Below are positions 43,093 through 55,180 of a stretch of 64,000 nucleotides of DNA, one piece after another. The position numbers and the translations under genes were made by a program. Where the stretch lies: positions 19,312 to 83,311 of the forward strand of contig QCJD01000003.1 of the NCBI GenBank assembly GCA_003216255.1, given 5' to 3'. The DNA comes from Pelagibacteraceae bacterium AG-404-N13. Its GTDB lineage: Bacteria; Pseudomonadota; Alphaproteobacteria; Pelagibacterales; Pelagibacteraceae. The notes under the pieces are model-generated. The model was not told the DNA's origin. It saw nothing but the letters and a program-made list of their open reading frames with translations, and did not search any database. How positions within the stretch are numbered: position 1 is the stretch's first letter; each line of letters starts with the position of its first letter.

Positions 43093-45156
43093 TTAAGCTT
43101 CAATTTTTGAAAAATTAAAATAATTTTCAAAGCTTTTACATAACATTTTCAATAGTTCTAGCCTATTTTTTTTAATTGAGGGATCATTATCATTGACAAT
43201 TACGTTGTCAAAAAATGCATCAATTTCATTTTTTGCTAATGATAAAGTTTTTAAACTTTCTTCATAATTTTCTGTTTTACCTATACTTGAAAAATACTTC
43301 CTTATATCATGAATTCTTTTATAAAGATTTTTTTCAAAGTCATTTTTGAAAAGACCTGGATCTGCTGAGCCTAAAATTTCTAATGAATTTTCTTTTTCAC
43401 TGTATAAAATTTTTGAAGAACGTTTGTATATTGAAATAACATCTTGACCAAAATCTTTTTTTATATTTTTATTCAAGGCTATAGATTTTTTATATATCTT
43501 TAAAATTTCATCAACATTTGAAATTTTTGTTGAACTTTCAATAATATCATTTCTAACTTGTTTATCTTTTAAATAGTTTTTTAATCTTTCTAAAATAAAT
43601 TCACTTAAATCTTTTTGTAAAATTTTTATATCAAATTCAAAACCTTGATCTTTGTAAAGCATTGATGAATAATTAATTAAATCTTTAAGCTTAAGAGTGC
43701 TATTATTTTCAACGATCAACCTTACTAGGCTAATTGCCATTCTCCTTAATGCATAAGGATCCTTGGAACTTGAAGGTTTTAAATTTATTCCAAAAAATCC
43801 TACCAAAGAATCTAATTTATCACTAATTGATAACGCTACACTATAAGGTTTTCGTGGGATCATACTATCCATACCAATTGGTAAATAATGTTCTGATACT
43901 GCTAAACTAATTTCTTTATCAAAACCTTGGGCCTCCGCAAAATAACCACCCATAATTCCCTGTAGTTCAGGAAATTCACCTACCAAATCAGACATAAGAT
44001 CTACCTTGCAAATGGATGAGGCTATTTCTATTTTTTCTTTACTAATTAACATTTCGTCGGAGATTATCCCACATAACTTTCTTATTCTTTGTGCCTTGTC
44101 AAAATATGATCCAAGCCCCTTAAAGTAATTAATATTTTTTAATTTTGAAACTTGTTTAACCAAGTTTTGTGATCTATTTTTTTTCCAAAAAAATTCAGCA
44201 TCATTTAGTCGTGCTTCAATAACTCTTTCATTTCCTAACTTAATAAGCCCTTTAGAGTCTTTATTATCTGCAACAACAATAAAATTATTTATTAAATTAT
44301 CTTTATTATCAAAAGTAGGAAAATACTTTTGATGACTTTGCATTGTAATAATTAGTATTTCTTTGGGTATCGATAAATATTTTTTATCAAACTCGCAAAA
44401 TAATATTTTTGGTTTTTCAACTATATTTGTTATTTCTTCTAACAATTCTTTTTTTAAATTTATTTTAATTTTTTTTACTTTTGATATTTTTAAAATTTCA
44501 TTTGAAATAAATAACTTTCTCTTTTCTTGATCAATTAAGATTCCTTGGGACTTAAAAAAAGAATTATATGATTTAAAACTATTAAAAACCTTTATCTTTT
44601 CCTCTAATTCTTTATCAATAAATGTTATATTAGAGCTTTTTAAATGATAAAAATTAAAATCTAATTTTTTTCCATCAAATATGCTTAAAATTGATTTTAA
44701 AGGTCTTCCCCAAAAGAAGTTGTGATTTCCCCATTTCATGGACTTATTCCATGTAATTTTTGTTAAAATGTTTGGTAAATGCTCCATTAATAAACTTGCC
44801 GTATTTATCTTTTGTGAAGGCTTCTTATAAAAATAAAATTCTCCTTTTTGAGTTTTTTTGGTAAAAACTTGTGATTTATTAATATTATTGGATCTTAAAA
44901 ATCCTTCTAAAGCTTTATCTGGGGAATTTACATTTGGTCCTCTAATCTCTTCAGATTTTTTTGATATTTGTTTTGTAATTTTGTCTATATAAACAATAAG
45001 TCTATTTGGTGTAGAATAAACATTTAATTTACCCTTTATAAGTATCTCATTTTCTTCAAAAAATTTTTTTAAGTTTTCATACAAATTCTTACGCGCACTG
45101 ATCTGAAGCTTTGGTGGAATCTCTTCACTAAATAGTTCTAAAAAAAATTCTGACAT
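43093..45156 (-). CDS. glyS: glycyl-tRNA synthetase beta subunit (start re-called)
   Basis: MSEFFLELFSEEIPPKLQISARKNL is the conserved GlyS N-terminus; the listed ORF 43093..45189 adds 11 N-terminal codons overlapping glyQ. Confidence 0.92.
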   Translation of the reverse strand: MSEFFLELFSEEIPPKLQISARKNLYENLKKFFEENEILIKGKLNVYSTPNRLIVYIDKITKQISKKSEEIRGPNVNSPDKALEGFLRSNNINKSQVFTKKTQKGEFYFYKKPSQKINTASLLMEHLPNILTKITWNKSMKWGNHNFFWGRPLKSILSIFDGKKLDFNFYHLKSSNITFIDKELEEKIKVFNSFKSYNSFFKSQGILIDQEKRKLFISNEILKISKVKKIKINLKKELLEEITNIVEKPKILFCEFDKKYLSIPKEILIITMQSHQKYFPTFDNKDNLINNFIVVADNKDSKGLIKLGNERVIEARLNDAEFFWKKNRSQNLVKQVSKLKNINYFKGLGSYFDKAQRIRKLCGIISDEMLISKEKIEIASSICKVDLMSDLVGEFPELQGIMGGYFAEAQGFDKEISLAVSEHYLPIGMDSMIPRKPYSVALSISDKLDSLVGFFGINLKPSSSKDPYALRRMAISLVRLIVENNSTLKLKDLINYSSMLYKDQGFEFDIKILQKDLSEFILERLKNYLKDKQVRNDIIESSTKISNVDEILKIYKKSIALNKNIKKDFGQDVISIYKRSSKILYSEKENSLEILGSADPGLFKNDFEKNLYKRIHDIRKYFSSIGKTENYEESLKTLSLAKNEIDAFFDNVIVNDNDPSIKKNRLELLKMLCKSFENYFNFSKIEA

Positions 45157-45157
45157 T

Positions 45158-46039
45158 TTATTTTTGGCTTTCAAGCCAAATTTTACCAATTACTTTTGTG
45201 AGATCTCTAATTTTTGAAATATATTCAGCTCTTTGAGCAACGCTGATCACTCCTCTGGCATCTAAGATATTAAATATATGACTTGCTTTTAAACATTGGT
45301 CATAAGCAGGTAAAGAGATTTCCTTTTCAATTAAGGACTTGGCTTCTGATTCAACCATATCAAAAATTTTAAACAAATTATCTGTATTTGCATATTCAAA
45401 ATTATATGCTGAAAATTCTTTTTCAGATTGATGGAATACATCCTTATACAAAATTCCATCATTATTCCAAATTAAATCAAAAACATTTTTTTTATTTTGA
45501 ATAAACATGCAAAGTCTCTCTAATCCATAAGTAATTTCAACAGAAATAGGTTTGCATTCTATTCCGGCCATTTGTTGAAAATAGGTAAATTGGGTAATTT
45601 CCATACCATTACACCATACTTCCCATCCCAATCCTGCTGCACCAAGTGTAGGGCTTTCCCAATCGTCTTCGACAAACCTGATATCATTAGTGTTATGATC
45701 CACACCTATAGAGGCCAAACTATTTAAATATAATTTTTTTATATTACTGGGCGACGGTTTTATTAAAACTTGAAACTGATAATAATGTTGTAATCTATTT
45801 GGATTATCACCGTAACGACCGTCTGTTGGTCTTCTTGAAGGTTGAACATAAGCAGTTTTCCAGGGTTTTTCTCCAAGTGATCTTAGGGTAGTAGCTGGAT
45901 GAAATGTTCCTGCGCCAATCTCTAAATCATAAGGTTGTAATAGGACGCAACCCTGCTTTGACCAATATTTTTGTAGTGTTAGTATTGTATCTTGAAATGT
46001 TAATGGTTCCTTTTTATTTTTTTTTTTTTTAGAAACCAT
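45158..46039 (-). CDS. glyQ: glycyl-tRNA synthetase alpha subunit
   Basis: [71 protein letters not shown]. Confidence 0.97.
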   Translation of the reverse strand: MVSKKKKNKKEPLTFQDTILTLQKYWSKQGCVLLQPYDLEIGAGTFHPATTLRSLGEKPWKTAYVQPSRRPTDGRYGDNPNRLQHYYQFQVLIKPSPSNIKKLYLNSLASIGVDHNTNDIRFVEDDWESPTLGAAGLGWEVWCNGMEITQFTYFQQMAGIECKPISVEITYGLERLCMFIQNKKNVFDLIWNNDGILYKDVFHQSEKEFSAYNFEYANTDNLFKIFDMVESEAKSLIEKEISLPAYDQCLKASHIFNILDARGVISVAQRAEYISKIRDLTKVIGKIWLESQK

Positions 46040-46838
46040 ATCTTTGCCAAATTGATCTTTCTTCTAGAATATTAATTAATTTTTCTGTCTGATATTCAGA
46101 TGAAGAAAGCTTTTTAGCCAACCAACCTTTTGATTTTTCAAATTTTTTAATCTCGACATCTTCTCCAAATTTCTCTCTCAATATTTGATCTGAATTTCCC
46201 AAACCATCTACCAGTCCAAGTTCTTTTGCTTTTTTCCCAGACCAAAATTCTCCTGAATATAATTCAACACCGCTATCTTTTTTTAACTTAGATCCTCTAC
46301 TTTCTTCAACTACTTTAATAAATTCTTCGTGTAACTCTAATTGAATATTTTTTAATCTATTAATATCTTCTTCTTTTTCCTCAAGAAATGGGTCCAAAGT
46401 ACTTTTATTTTTTCCAGCAGTATAAACTCTTCTTTGCACACCTATTTTTTGAATTAAATCTTTAAATCCAAATGAGGAATAGATTACTCCAATTGAACCT
46501 ACTATAGAGCTAGGATTTGCATAAATTTCGTCTCCTGAACAAGCAATAAGATATCCACCTGAGGCAGCTACATCTTCAGCAAATACTATAACTTTTTTTT
46601 TATTTTTTTTAGCTTGTTCTCTAATAAATCTATAAATTAAATGCGACTGAACTGGAGAACCTCCTGGAGAATTGATTGATATTGCTACAGCTTGCGATTT
46701 TTTAATTGAAAAAGCTTTTTTAATAATTTCTTCTTGTCCAGAAAAATCTATTCCTTGTTTAAATTTACCTACATTTCCTATGACACCCGATAGCTTTATA
46801 TGACTAATAATTTTTTTTTTTTTAAAAAATGAGAACAT
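46029..46838 (-). CDS. S49-family signal peptide peptidase (SppA-like)
   Basis: [54 protein letters not shown]. Confidence 0.92.
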   Translation of the reverse strand: MFSFFKKKKIISHIKLSGVIGNVGKFKQGIDFSGQEEIIKKAFSIKKSQAVAISINSPGGSPVQSHLIYRFIREQAKKNKKKVIVFAEDVAASGGYLIACSGDEIYANPSSIVGSIGVIYSSFGFKDLIQKIGVQRRVYTAGKNKSTLDPFLEEKEEDINRLKNIQLELHEEFIKVVEESRGSKLKKDSGVELYSGEFWSGKKAKELGLVDGLGNSDQILREKFGEDVEIKKFEKSKGWLAKKLSSSEYQTEKLINILEERSIWQRYGF

Positions 46839-46947
46839 GTTTGATGCTACAAAACTTTTGTTTATTTATAAAGCTTACTTATAGTTGAAGAATAAGGTGC
46901 GTCAATTGATAAGTATATAAATAAATTTATTATAATACTTTTGAAAT

Positions 46948-47961
46948 ATGGGATCGGTTATACAGCTTAAAAAAGAGATAAATAATTCATATTTAGACTT
47001 AAAGAACTCTGTAGAGGACAAATTAGCCTTAGTAGATGAAAGAATAATTTCAAAATTATCGAGCAATGTAGATCTAGTACATAAAATGACAGAATATCAT
47101 CTTGGTACAGGTGGAAAAAGATTAAGAGCTCTTTTAACTTTGGGAAGCGCTAAGCTTTCAGGATACAATAAGGGAGGTAGAGATATTAATTTAGCAGCAT
47201 GTGTAGAATTAATTCACGCTGCAACACTTATGCATGATGATGTTATTGATAACTCAGAAATAAGAAGAGGAAAAAAAACATTAAATAGTATATGGGGTAA
47301 TCAATCTTCTATTTTGGTTGGAGACTATTTGTTAAGCAGGTGTTTCGAAATGATGGTCGAAGATGGAAATTTAGAAATTTTAAAATTATTATCTTCAACT
47401 TCTACTGAAATTGCTCAAGGTGAAGTTTTACAATTACAGCATAAAGGTGAAATAGATATATTAGAGGAAACTTATTTTAAAATTACTTCATCTAAAACTG
47501 CAGCATTATTCTCTGCGGCAACCAAGGTTGGCGCAATATTAGGTGGGAAAGACGCAAAATATAAAGAAGCTTTGGAATTTTATGGAAAAAATATTGGACT
47601 AACTTTTCAGATTGCTGACGATACATTAGATTACAATTCTAATTTAAAATTATTTGGTAAAGAAATTGGAAATGATTTTTTTGAAGGTAAAGTTACGCTA
47701 CCAATAATTTTATTATACCAAAAAGTTTCAAATTCTGAAAAAGATTTATTAAAAAATTTATTCAATAAAAAAATAAGAGATAAAGACGAACTAAACCATG
47801 TTTTAAATTTAATAAAAGAAAAAAATATTATTAAAGACTGTTACAAAAAGGCAGATCACTTTATTAATCTAGCCTCTAATGCTTTAAGTATATTTGAAGA
47901 GTCTAAAGAGAAAACTATATTAAAAAATTTAACTACATTTAGTATTGAAAGAAATTTTTAA
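46948..47961 (+). CDS. ispB: long-chain polyprenyl diphosphate synthase
   Basis: GGKRLRALLTL, LMHDDVIDNSEIRRG, FQIADDTLDY. Confidence 0.9.
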   Translation: MGSVIQLKKEINNSYLDLKNSVEDKLALVDERIISKLSSNVDLVHKMTEYHLGTGGKRLRALLTLGSAKLSGYNKGGRDINLAACVELIHAATLMHDDVIDNSEIRRGKKTLNSIWGNQSSILVGDYLLSRCFEMMVEDGNLEILKLLSSTSTEIAQGEVLQLQHKGEIDILEETYFKITSSKTAALFSAATKVGAILGGKDAKYKEALEFYGKNIGLTFQIADDTLDYNSNLKLFGKEIGNDFFEGKVTLPIILLYQKVSNSEKDLLKNLFNKKIRDKDELNHVLNLIKEKNIIKDCYKKADHFINLASNALSIFEESKEKTILKNLTTFSIERNF

Positions 47962-48581
47962 GGATTTAATAAAATTTTTTTCCAGCTTTCATTAACCTTA
48001 ATATATTTTAGCCTTTCATGAATTCTGTTATCTCCATCAAGCCAAAATTCTATTTCACTTGGATTAACTCTCCATCCAGACCAATGAGAAGGTCGAGGAA
48101 CTTTATCACTATTAGGAAATTTTGATTTGTAAACTTTAATTTCATTATAAAGTTCTTCACGACTATTTAAAATTGAACTTTGTTTTGATGCCCAAGCACC
48201 AATTCTACTCCCATAAGATCTAGAATTATAATATTCATCTGCTTCCTGATCACTAACATTGGTGGCTTTGCCTATTATTCTTATTTGTCTTAACAAACTT
48301 TTCCAATGAAAGCAAATTGAGACGTTAGGGTTATCCTTTATCGCTTTACTCTTAACACTATTTAAATTTGTATAAAAAACAAATCCACTATTATCAAAAC
48401 TTTTTAATAGAACCATTCGAACAGATGGATTGCCATTTTTATCACTAGTTGCTAAAGATAAAGCATTAGGATCGTTTAATTCTGATTTTTTTGCTTCTTC
48501 AAACCAAATTTTAAAAAGCGAAATTGGATTATCTTCGTCTTTAAAGGATTTATTTAGGCCTAATGAGTTTTTTTGATTCAT
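47958..48581 (-). CDS. pdxH: pyridoxamine 5'-phosphate oxidase
   Basis: PNALSLATSDKNGNPSVRMVLLKSFDNSGFVFYTN, C-terminal WRVNPSEIEFWLDGDNRIHER. Confidence 0.95.
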   Translation of the reverse strand: MNQKNSLGLNKSFKDEDNPISLFKIWFEEAKKSELNDPNALSLATSDKNGNPSVRMVLLKSFDNSGFVFYTNLNSVKSKAIKDNPNVSICFHWKSLLRQIRIIGKATNVSDQEADEYYNSRSYGSRIGAWASKQSSILNSREELYNEIKVYKSKFPNSDKVPRPSHWSGWRVNPSEIEFWLDGDNRIHERLKYIKVNESWKKILLNP

Positions 48582-48613
48582 AATTTAAACAAAATAATTT
48601 ATATAATAAGTTA

Positions 48614-49699
48614 ATGTCATTTAATACTTTTGGAAAGATATTTCGTTTCACCACATGGGGAGAATCCCATGGTCCAGCAATTGGCTGTATAGTTGATGGT
48701 TGCCCACCAAAAATTCAAATTAAAGTAGAAGAAATACAGAAAGAACTTAATAAAAGAAAACCAGGTCAATCTAAATTTACAACTCAAAGAAAAGAGGATG
48801 ATAAAGTTGAAATATTGTCAGGTATGTTTGAGGGCAAAACTACTGGAACACCTATCTCTATGATTATTTACAATAAAGATATGCGATCGAAGGACTACGG
48901 AAATATAAAAAACAAATTTAGACCTGGACATGCAGATTTCACATATTTTCAAAAATATGGAATAAGAGATTACAGAGGCGGTGGAAGACAATCAGCAAGA
49001 GAAACTGCTTCAAGAGTAGCAGCTGGAGCTATAGCAAAAAAAGTTTTACAAACAAAATTGGGCAAAAAATATAATGTCATAGGAGGTGTAACTAGGTTAG
49101 GAATTTTAGGCTGCGACCTAAATAATTGGAGAGATAAAGAAATTTCAAAAAACCCTCTTTTTTGTCCAGATAAGTCAGTAGTTAAATTATGGGAAAAATA
49201 TTTATTGGGTATCAGAAAAGCAGGATCTTCATGTGGAGCTGTAATAGAAGTAAGAGCTAGAGGTGTTCCTGTTGGTTTAGGTGCTCCAATATATTCAAAA
49301 CTCGATATGGATTTAGCATCAGCTATGATGAGCATTAATGCTGTTAAAGGAGTTAATATTGGATCTGGTATGAATTCAGCACAATTATCTGGTGAGCAAA
49401 ATTCAGATGAAATGTCTAAAAAAGGAAAAAAAACAAAATTTTATTCTAATAACGCAGGAGGAATTTTGGGTGGAATTTCTAGTGGCCAAGAAATTGTGGT
49501 CTCATTTGCTGTTAAGCCAACTTCTTCAATTTTGAGCCAAAGAAAAACTATAGACAAATTTGGAAAAAACACTTCAATATCAGTTAAAGGTAGACACGAT
49601 CCTTGTGTTGGTATTAGAGCAGTACCAATAGGTGAAGCAATGATGCATTGTGTAATTTTAGATCATTACCTTTTAAATAAAGCTCAGTGTGGAAATTAA
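48614..49699 (+). CDS. aroC: chorismate synthase
   Basis: [62 protein letters not shown]. Confidence 0.97.
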   Translation: MSFNTFGKIFRFTTWGESHGPAIGCIVDGCPPKIQIKVEEIQKELNKRKPGQSKFTTQRKEDDKVEILSGMFEGKTTGTPISMIIYNKDMRSKDYGNIKNKFRPGHADFTYFQKYGIRDYRGGGRQSARETASRVAAGAIAKKVLQTKLGKKYNVIGGVTRLGILGCDLNNWRDKEISKNPLFCPDKSVVKLWEKYLLGIRKAGSSCGAVIEVRARGVPVGLGAPIYSKLDMDLASAMMSINAVKGVNIGSGMNSAQLSGEQNSDEMSKKGKKTKFYSNNAGGILGGISSGQEIVVSFAVKPTSSILSQRKTIDKFGKNTSISVKGRHDPCVGIRAVPIGEAMMHCVILDHYLLNKAQCGN

Positions 49700-51606
49700 T
49701 TAATTTTTTTTATAAAAACTTTTGAGTTTAGAGCTTCTAAAACTTTTAATTCTATTGATCTCACATCAAGTCCAGCATCTTTATACATTTCTTCTGGTTT
49801 GTTATGTTCAATAAACTTGTCAGGTAAAATCATTGATCTAAATTTTAAATTATTATCTAGTAAATTTTTTTCATTTAAAAAGAAGTTTACATGAGAACCA
49901 AAACCACCTATTGCACCTTCTTCAATAGTAATTATAGCTTCATGATTTGTAGCAATTTGCCAGATCAAATTTTCATCTAAAGGTTTTGCAAATCTTGCAT
50001 CAATAACAGTTAAATTAATACCTTTTTTTTTGAGATTTTCTTCTGCTATCAAACATTCTTTTAATCTTGTGCCAAAGTTTAATATAGCTACTTTTTTTCC
50101 TTCTCTAATAATTCTGCCTTTTCCAATTACTAGTTTTTCGTTAATATCAGGCAAATCTATTCCTACACCAATTCCTCTTGGGTACCTGAAAGCACTTGGT
50201 CTATCATTTATATCAACAGAGGTATTAATCATTTTGACGAGCTCTCCTTCATCGCTTGCGGCCATCACTACAAAATTTGGTAAGGTTGATAGATAAGTTA
50301 TATCAAATGAACCAGCATGAGTTGGTCCATCAGCACCAACTAAACCCGCTCTATCGATTGCAAATCTTACAGGTAAACTTTGAATAGCTACATCATGAAC
50401 TACTTGATCATAAGCTCTTTGTAAAAATGTAGAATATATGGCTGCATAAGGTTTAAAACCCTCTGTTGCTAATCCTGCCGCAAAAGTTACAGCATGTTGC
50501 TCTGCAATTCCAACATCAAACATTCTATTAGGAAATTTTTTTGAAAAAATATCCATGCCAGTTCCAGATGGCATCGCAGCGGTAATTCCTACAATCTTAC
50601 TATCTTTTTCAGCATGTTTGATCAAAGTATTGGCAAAAACTTTTGTGTAGGCTGGAATATTAGATTTAGGCTTTTCTTGAATACCTGTTTGAACATTAAA
50701 TTTTGAAACACCATGATATTTATCATCGGATTTTTCAGCATATTCATAACCTTTTCCTTTTTGAGTTTTTAAATGAATAAGAATTGGTCCATTGTGCCTC
50801 GAGTCTCTAGCATTTTTGAGAATTGGCAGAAGTACATCTAAATCATGCCCATCTATAGGGCCGATATAGTAAAATCCCAAGGAGCTAAATAAGGTGCCAC
50901 CTGTTACCATTGATCGTAAAAAATCTTCTGCTTTTCCTGCTTTTTTACTAAATCTCTTAGAAAACGATGAAATTATTAATTTTATAGTTTCTCTTAAATT
51001 AAAATAAATTTTTCCTGAAAAAATTTTTGCCAAATATGATTTCATTGCGCCAACTGGTTTAGCAATTGACATATTGTTATCATTTAATATTACAATCAAT
51101 TTAGTTTTTGCATCGCCTGCATTATTCATTGCTTCATATGCCATACCGGCACTAATTGCTCCATCCCCAATAACTGCTATGACTTCATCATTTTTATTTG
51201 AAAGTTTATTTGCTGTTGCAATCCCTAAAGCAGCTGAAATAGAAGTAGAGCTATGAGCTGCTCCAAAAGGATCAAATTCACTTTCAGATCTCTTTGTAAA
51301 ACCTGAAAGACCATTTCCTTGTCTTAATGTTTTTATTCTATCTTTTCTACCTGTTAATATTTTATGGGGATAAGATTGATGACCAACATCCCAAATAATT
51401 TTATCATTTGGAGTATTAAAAATATGGTGAAGAGCAACTGTTAATTCTACTACTCCCAATCCAGCCCCTAAATGACCACCAGTTTGAGAAACGGCCTCTA
51501 TCATTTCTCGTCTTAGTTCCTCAGACAAAGTTTTTAATTCTCGATTGGATAAATTTTTAATATCAGCTGGAAAATTTACGTTATTTAATATTTTATATTC
51601 TGACAT
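49696..51606 (-). CDS. dxs: 1-deoxy-D-xylulose-5-phosphate synthase
   Basis: [68 protein letters not shown]. Confidence 0.97.
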   Translation of the reverse strand: MSEYKILNNVNFPADIKNLSNRELKTLSEELRREMIEAVSQTGGHLGAGLGVVELTVALHHIFNTPNDKIIWDVGHQSYPHKILTGRKDRIKTLRQGNGLSGFTKRSESEFDPFGAAHSSTSISAALGIATANKLSNKNDEVIAVIGDGAISAGMAYEAMNNAGDAKTKLIVILNDNNMSIAKPVGAMKSYLAKIFSGKIYFNLRETIKLIISSFSKRFSKKAGKAEDFLRSMVTGGTLFSSLGFYYIGPIDGHDLDVLLPILKNARDSRHNGPILIHLKTQKGKGYEYAEKSDDKYHGVSKFNVQTGIQEKPKSNIPAYTKVFANTLIKHAEKDSKIVGITAAMPSGTGMDIFSKKFPNRMFDVGIAEQHAVTFAAGLATEGFKPYAAIYSTFLQRAYDQVVHDVAIQSLPVRFAIDRAGLVGADGPTHAGSFDITYLSTLPNFVVMAASDEGELVKMINTSVDINDRPSAFRYPRGIGVGIDLPDINEKLVIGKGRIIREGKKVAILNFGTRLKECLIAEENLKKKGINLTVIDARFAKPLDENLIWQIATNHEAIITIEEGAIGGFGSHVNFFLNEKNLLDNNLKFRSMILPDKFIEHNKPEEMYKDAGLDVRSIELKVLEALNSKVFIKKIN

Positions 51607-51607
51607 T

Positions 51608-52477
51608 TTAATTTGTTCTACTTAAAATAAATTCAATTGTTTCTCTAAGATTCTTTGATCTATTTTGATATTTAGCTAATTCATTAAAAATATTTTGTTT
51701 TAGTTTATTTGAGTATTTAATAGTATTTTTATATCCTAGTAAACTGATTAAAGTAGCTTTTCCTTTTGCTTCATCTTTCCTAGTTTTTTTTCCTGCGATT
51801 TTTGAATTGCCAGAATAATCAATCAAATCATCCGAAATCTGAAATAATAAACCTATGTTTTCGCCTATTTTATTAAATTTATTAATTAAATAATTCTTAT
51901 TAGCAGTTATTAAAGGAGCAACACAGCAAAAACTAAATAATCTACCTGTTTTTTTAAATTGCATATCTTTGATTTTTCTTAGAGATATTGTTTTATTTTC
52001 AAATTTTAAGTCAGAATATTGTCCTCCAGCTACACCCTCATGACCAGAACAATTAGATATATAATTTATAAGTAAAATTTTTTTATTATCACTTATTTTT
52101 AAATTTTTATTTGCCAAAATTTCAAAAGCAAGAGTTAAAAGAGAATTTCCAGCCAAAACAGCAGTGGACTCTCCAAATTTTTTATGAGTACTTGGTTTCC
52201 CTCTTCTTAAATCATCATTATCCATACACGGTAAATCATCATGAATAAGAGTGTAAGCATGTATACATTCTACGGCAGCACCTATTTGTATCAAAACATT
52301 ATAGTTAATATTAAAAATTTTACCCACATCAACTAAGATTTTTGATCTTATTTTTTTTCCTCCAGGCAATAATCCATATTTCATGGCTTTGAGTAATTCA
52401 GTTTTTTTCTGTGATTTTAGATATTTTTTTAAAAAAAAATTTGTATCTTTTGCAATTTTATTTAATTTTTTTTTCAT
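51608..52477 (-). CDS. ispA: farnesyl/geranyl diphosphate synthase
   Basis: [42 protein letters not shown]; between xseB and dxs. Confidence 0.93.
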   Translation of the reverse strand: MKKKLNKIAKDTNFFLKKYLKSQKKTELLKAMKYGLLPGGKKIRSKILVDVGKIFNINYNVLIQIGAAVECIHAYTLIHDDLPCMDNDDLRRGKPSTHKKFGESTAVLAGNSLLTLAFEILANKNLKISDNKKILLINYISNCSGHEGVAGGQYSDLKFENKTISLRKIKDMQFKKTGRLFSFCCVAPLITANKNYLINKFNKIGENIGLLFQISDDLIDYSGNSKIAGKKTRKDEAKGKATLISLLGYKNTIKYSNKLKQNIFNELAKYQNRSKNLRETIEFILSRTN

Positions 52478-52712
52478 TTTTCTGTGAAACTATATTTCTA
52501 ATTTTAGACTTCGTGTCTTCAGAAATTTCTTTATTTGTTATATGAAATTTCTTTTCAATTAAATTGTTTAATTTTAACAGTTTCTGGTACTCATTAACTG
52601 AGTTTTCCAAATCTTTTTCATTCTCTAGTTTTTGAATAATTTTGTTAGCTAATTCAGTTAACTCGTTTAAGGATTTGGAAATAATATCATCTGGCAAATT
52701 TTTTTCATTCAT
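52458..52712 (-). CDS. xseB: exodeoxyribonuclease VII small subunit (divergent)
   Basis: 84-aa helical protein immediately upstream of ispA/dxs, as in the conserved xseB-ispA-dxs order; LNELTELANKIIQKLENEKDLENSVNEYQK. Confidence 0.75.
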   Translation of the reverse strand: MNEKNLPDDIISKSLNELTELANKIIQKLENEKDLENSVNEYQKLLKLNNLIEKKFHITNKEISEDTKSKIRNIVSQKNEKKIK

Positions 52713-52732
52713 ATATTAGTTGGTATTATTAT

Positions 52733-53662
52733 ATGAAAAACAATCTTTCAAATATTAAAAAAGCAATAAAATATTTAAATAATAATGAATGTATAGGGAT
52801 TCCAACTGAAACTGTATATGGCTTAGCTGCAAATGCTTATTCAGACAAAGCAACAAGAAAAATTTTTAATTTAAAAAAAAGACCAAAAAAAAATCCGTTA
52901 ATTGTTCATTACTATAGTTTAAATGACTTAAAAAAAGATTGTGTATTAGATTTGAATTTTTTTAAATTATATAAGAAATTTTGCCCTGGACCAATTTCTT
53001 TTGTTTTAAAATTAAAAAATGATAGTTGCATTTCAGAAAATGTTACAAATAAAAAAAAAACTATAGCTATAAGATTTCCCAGTCATAAGTTAACTAGAAG
53101 TTTATTAAAAATTTTGGAATTCCCGCTGGCGGCACCAAGTGCAAATTTATCAAAACAAATAAGCCCAGTTTCGAAAAGTGATGTCATCGAAGAATTCGGA
53201 AAAAAAATTAAATTTACTTTAGATGGAGGTCAATCAAAAATAGGTGTTGAATCAACAATTGTGAGTCTAATTGGAAAACCAAAAATACTAAGACTTGGAG
53301 GTATCGAGAGAAATTCAATAGAAAAAGTTTTTATTAAAAATAAGAAATTAAAACATATTAAAAAAAATATTGTTGTTCCTGGTCAAGGGAAAGTTCACTA
53401 TTCTCCAGGTATACCGATAAGACTTAACATTAGGAAACCAAAAAAACAGGAAGCTTTTATTTTGATTAAGAAAAGAAAATATTCTAAAAAAAATTTTTAT
53501 TACTTAAGTAAAAAAAATAACCTTAAAGAAGCAGCAAAAAACTTATACAAAACTTTAAGAAAAATAAAAAAAAAAAAGTTTAAAAGTATTGCTATAGAAA
53601 AGATTCCAAATATAGGATTTGGTGAAACTATAAACGACAGATTAATTAGAGCATCAAAATAA
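52733..53662 (+). CDS. Sua5/YciO/YrdC-family threonylcarbamoyl-AMP synthase
   Basis: GIPTETVYGLAANAYSDKATRKIFNLKKRPKKNPLIVH, PLAAPSANLSKQISPVS, VESTIVSL; C-terminal Sua5 domain begins PGQGKVHYSPGIP. Confidence 0.93.
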   Translation: MKNNLSNIKKAIKYLNNNECIGIPTETVYGLAANAYSDKATRKIFNLKKRPKKNPLIVHYYSLNDLKKDCVLDLNFFKLYKKFCPGPISFVLKLKNDSCISENVTNKKKTIAIRFPSHKLTRSLLKILEFPLAAPSANLSKQISPVSKSDVIEEFGKKIKFTLDGGQSKIGVESTIVSLIGKPKILRLGGIERNSIEKVFIKNKKLKHIKKNIVVPGQGKVHYSPGIPIRLNIRKPKKQEAFILIKKRKYSKKNFYYLSKKNNLKEAAKNLYKTLRKIKKKKFKSIAIEKIPNIGFGETINDRLIRASK

Positions 53663-53664
53663 TT

Positions 53665-54402
53665 ATGCAAACTTTGGTTGAAGTAAAAAATTTAAAAAAA
53701 AGCTATGGTTTAAAAGAAGCTGTAAAAGGAATCTCATTTAAAATTAAAGATAATGAAATTTTGGGACTTCTCGGACCAAATGGTTCTGGAAAAACAACTA
53801 CAATAGGAATGATGTTAGGTTTGCTAAAGCCTTCTGACGGAGAAATAATAATTGATGGAAAAAAAATTGAAGAAAACAGAATTGAAATTTTAAAAAAAAT
53901 AAATTTTATCTCACCATATATTGAACTTCCGAAAAAACTATCTGTTAGACAAAATTTAATTGTATATGGCAAGCTATATTCGGTATCAGATATTAAAAGA
54001 AGAATTGAATATCTATCTGAAAAATTAAGATTAGGAGATTTATTAAATAAAATCACAGGTGAACTTTCTTCGGGACAAAAAAATAGAGTTAGTTTGGCAA
54101 AAGCTTTGATTAATGAACCAAAAGTTTTATTATTAGATGAACCTACTGCCTCACTAGATCCTGAAATCGGTGACTTTGTAAGAACATTTTTAGAAAACTA
54201 CAAAAAAGAAAAAAAAATTTCAATTCTGTTAGCCTCACATAACATGAATGAAGTAACTAGATTATGTAAATTAACATTAATGATGAAAGATGGAATTATA
54301 ATTGATAGCGGAAGCCCTGAAGAATTAATTAACAAACATGGAAGAAAAAATTTAGAAGAAGTATTTTTAAAGCTTACAAGGAGTAATAATGAGTCTAATT
54401 AG
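53665..54402 (+). CDS. ABC transporter ATP-binding protein
   Basis: Walker A GPNGSGKTTTIG, signature LSSGQKNRVSLAKAL, Walker B VLLLDEPTASLD. Confidence 0.95.
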   Translation: MQTLVEVKNLKKSYGLKEAVKGISFKIKDNEILGLLGPNGSGKTTTIGMMLGLLKPSDGEIIIDGKKIEENRIEILKKINFISPYIELPKKLSVRQNLIVYGKLYSVSDIKRRIEYLSEKLRLGDLLNKITGELSSGQKNRVSLAKALINEPKVLLLDEPTASLDPEIGDFVRTFLENYKKEKKISILLASHNMNEVTRLCKLTLMMKDGIIIDSGSPEELINKHGRKNLEEVFLKLTRSNNESN

Positions 54403-55180
54403 AATCTATGGTCTTTTTTTAAGACATTTTTTTTTGATAACTCGATCTTTTCCTAGAATTTTAGATTTAATTTATTGGCCATCTATACAAATAACTTTAT
54501 GGGGTTTTATCTCAAATTTTTTTGCATCACATAGTTCTTATTACAATAATGCCGTGGGAGTAATCTTAACTTGTGCAATACTTTATGATTTTTTATTTAG
54601 AACAAGTATTGGTTTTAATATGTTATTTTTAGAAGAAATTTGGAGCAGAAATTTTACGAATTTATTCATTGCTCCAATGAAAATTAGTGAAATAATTACT
54701 TCCTTAGTATTTACAGCTTTAATAAGAGCTTTGATTGGATTAATACCGGCAATAATTTTGACATCGCCCCTTTTTGGAATATCCATTTTAGATCTTGGGA
54801 TTTATTTGTTTTTTTTATTTCTTAGTTTGTACATTTTTGGAATAACTTTGGGAATTTTGGTTTCTTCTGGATTATTAAGATTTGGGCCCTCTTTTGAAAA
54901 TATTGCATGGTCTACAATGTTCTTACTAGCTCCATTTGGCTGTATATACTATCCAATTGAAACTTTACCGGAAATATTTCAAAAAATTGCATACTCTCTA
55001 CCGCTTGTTTATGTTTTTGAAGAAGCAAGAAACATATTAATTAATAATTCAGTAAATTTAGAAAACTTATACTCAGCTTTAAAATTAAATGTTGTCTATT
55101 TAACTTTGGCAATAATATTGTTTTATTACTCTTTTAGTGAGGCTAGAAAAAAAGGTACCTTAATTAATATTGGAGAATAA
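54389..55180 (+). CDS. ABC-2 type transporter permease
   Basis: Six-TM-like hydrophobic protein overlapping the ATPase gene; ABC-2-like topology. Confidence 0.88.
   Translation: MSLIRIYGLFLRHFFLITRSFPRILDLIYWPSIQITLWGFISNFFASHSSYYNNAVGVILTCAILYDFLFRTSIGFNMLFLEEIWSRNFTNLFIAPMKISEIITSLVFTALIRALIGLIPAIILTSPLFGISILDLGIYLFFLFLSLYIFGITLGILVSSGLLRFGPSFENIAWSTMFLLAPFGCIYYPIETLPEIFQKIAYSLPLVYVFEEARNILINNSVNLENLYSALKLNVVYLTLAIILFYYSFSEARKKGTLINIGE

Noticed and set aside
48970-49335. 121-aa minus-strand ORF inside aroC
   Set aside because: Antisense shadow of chorismate synthase.
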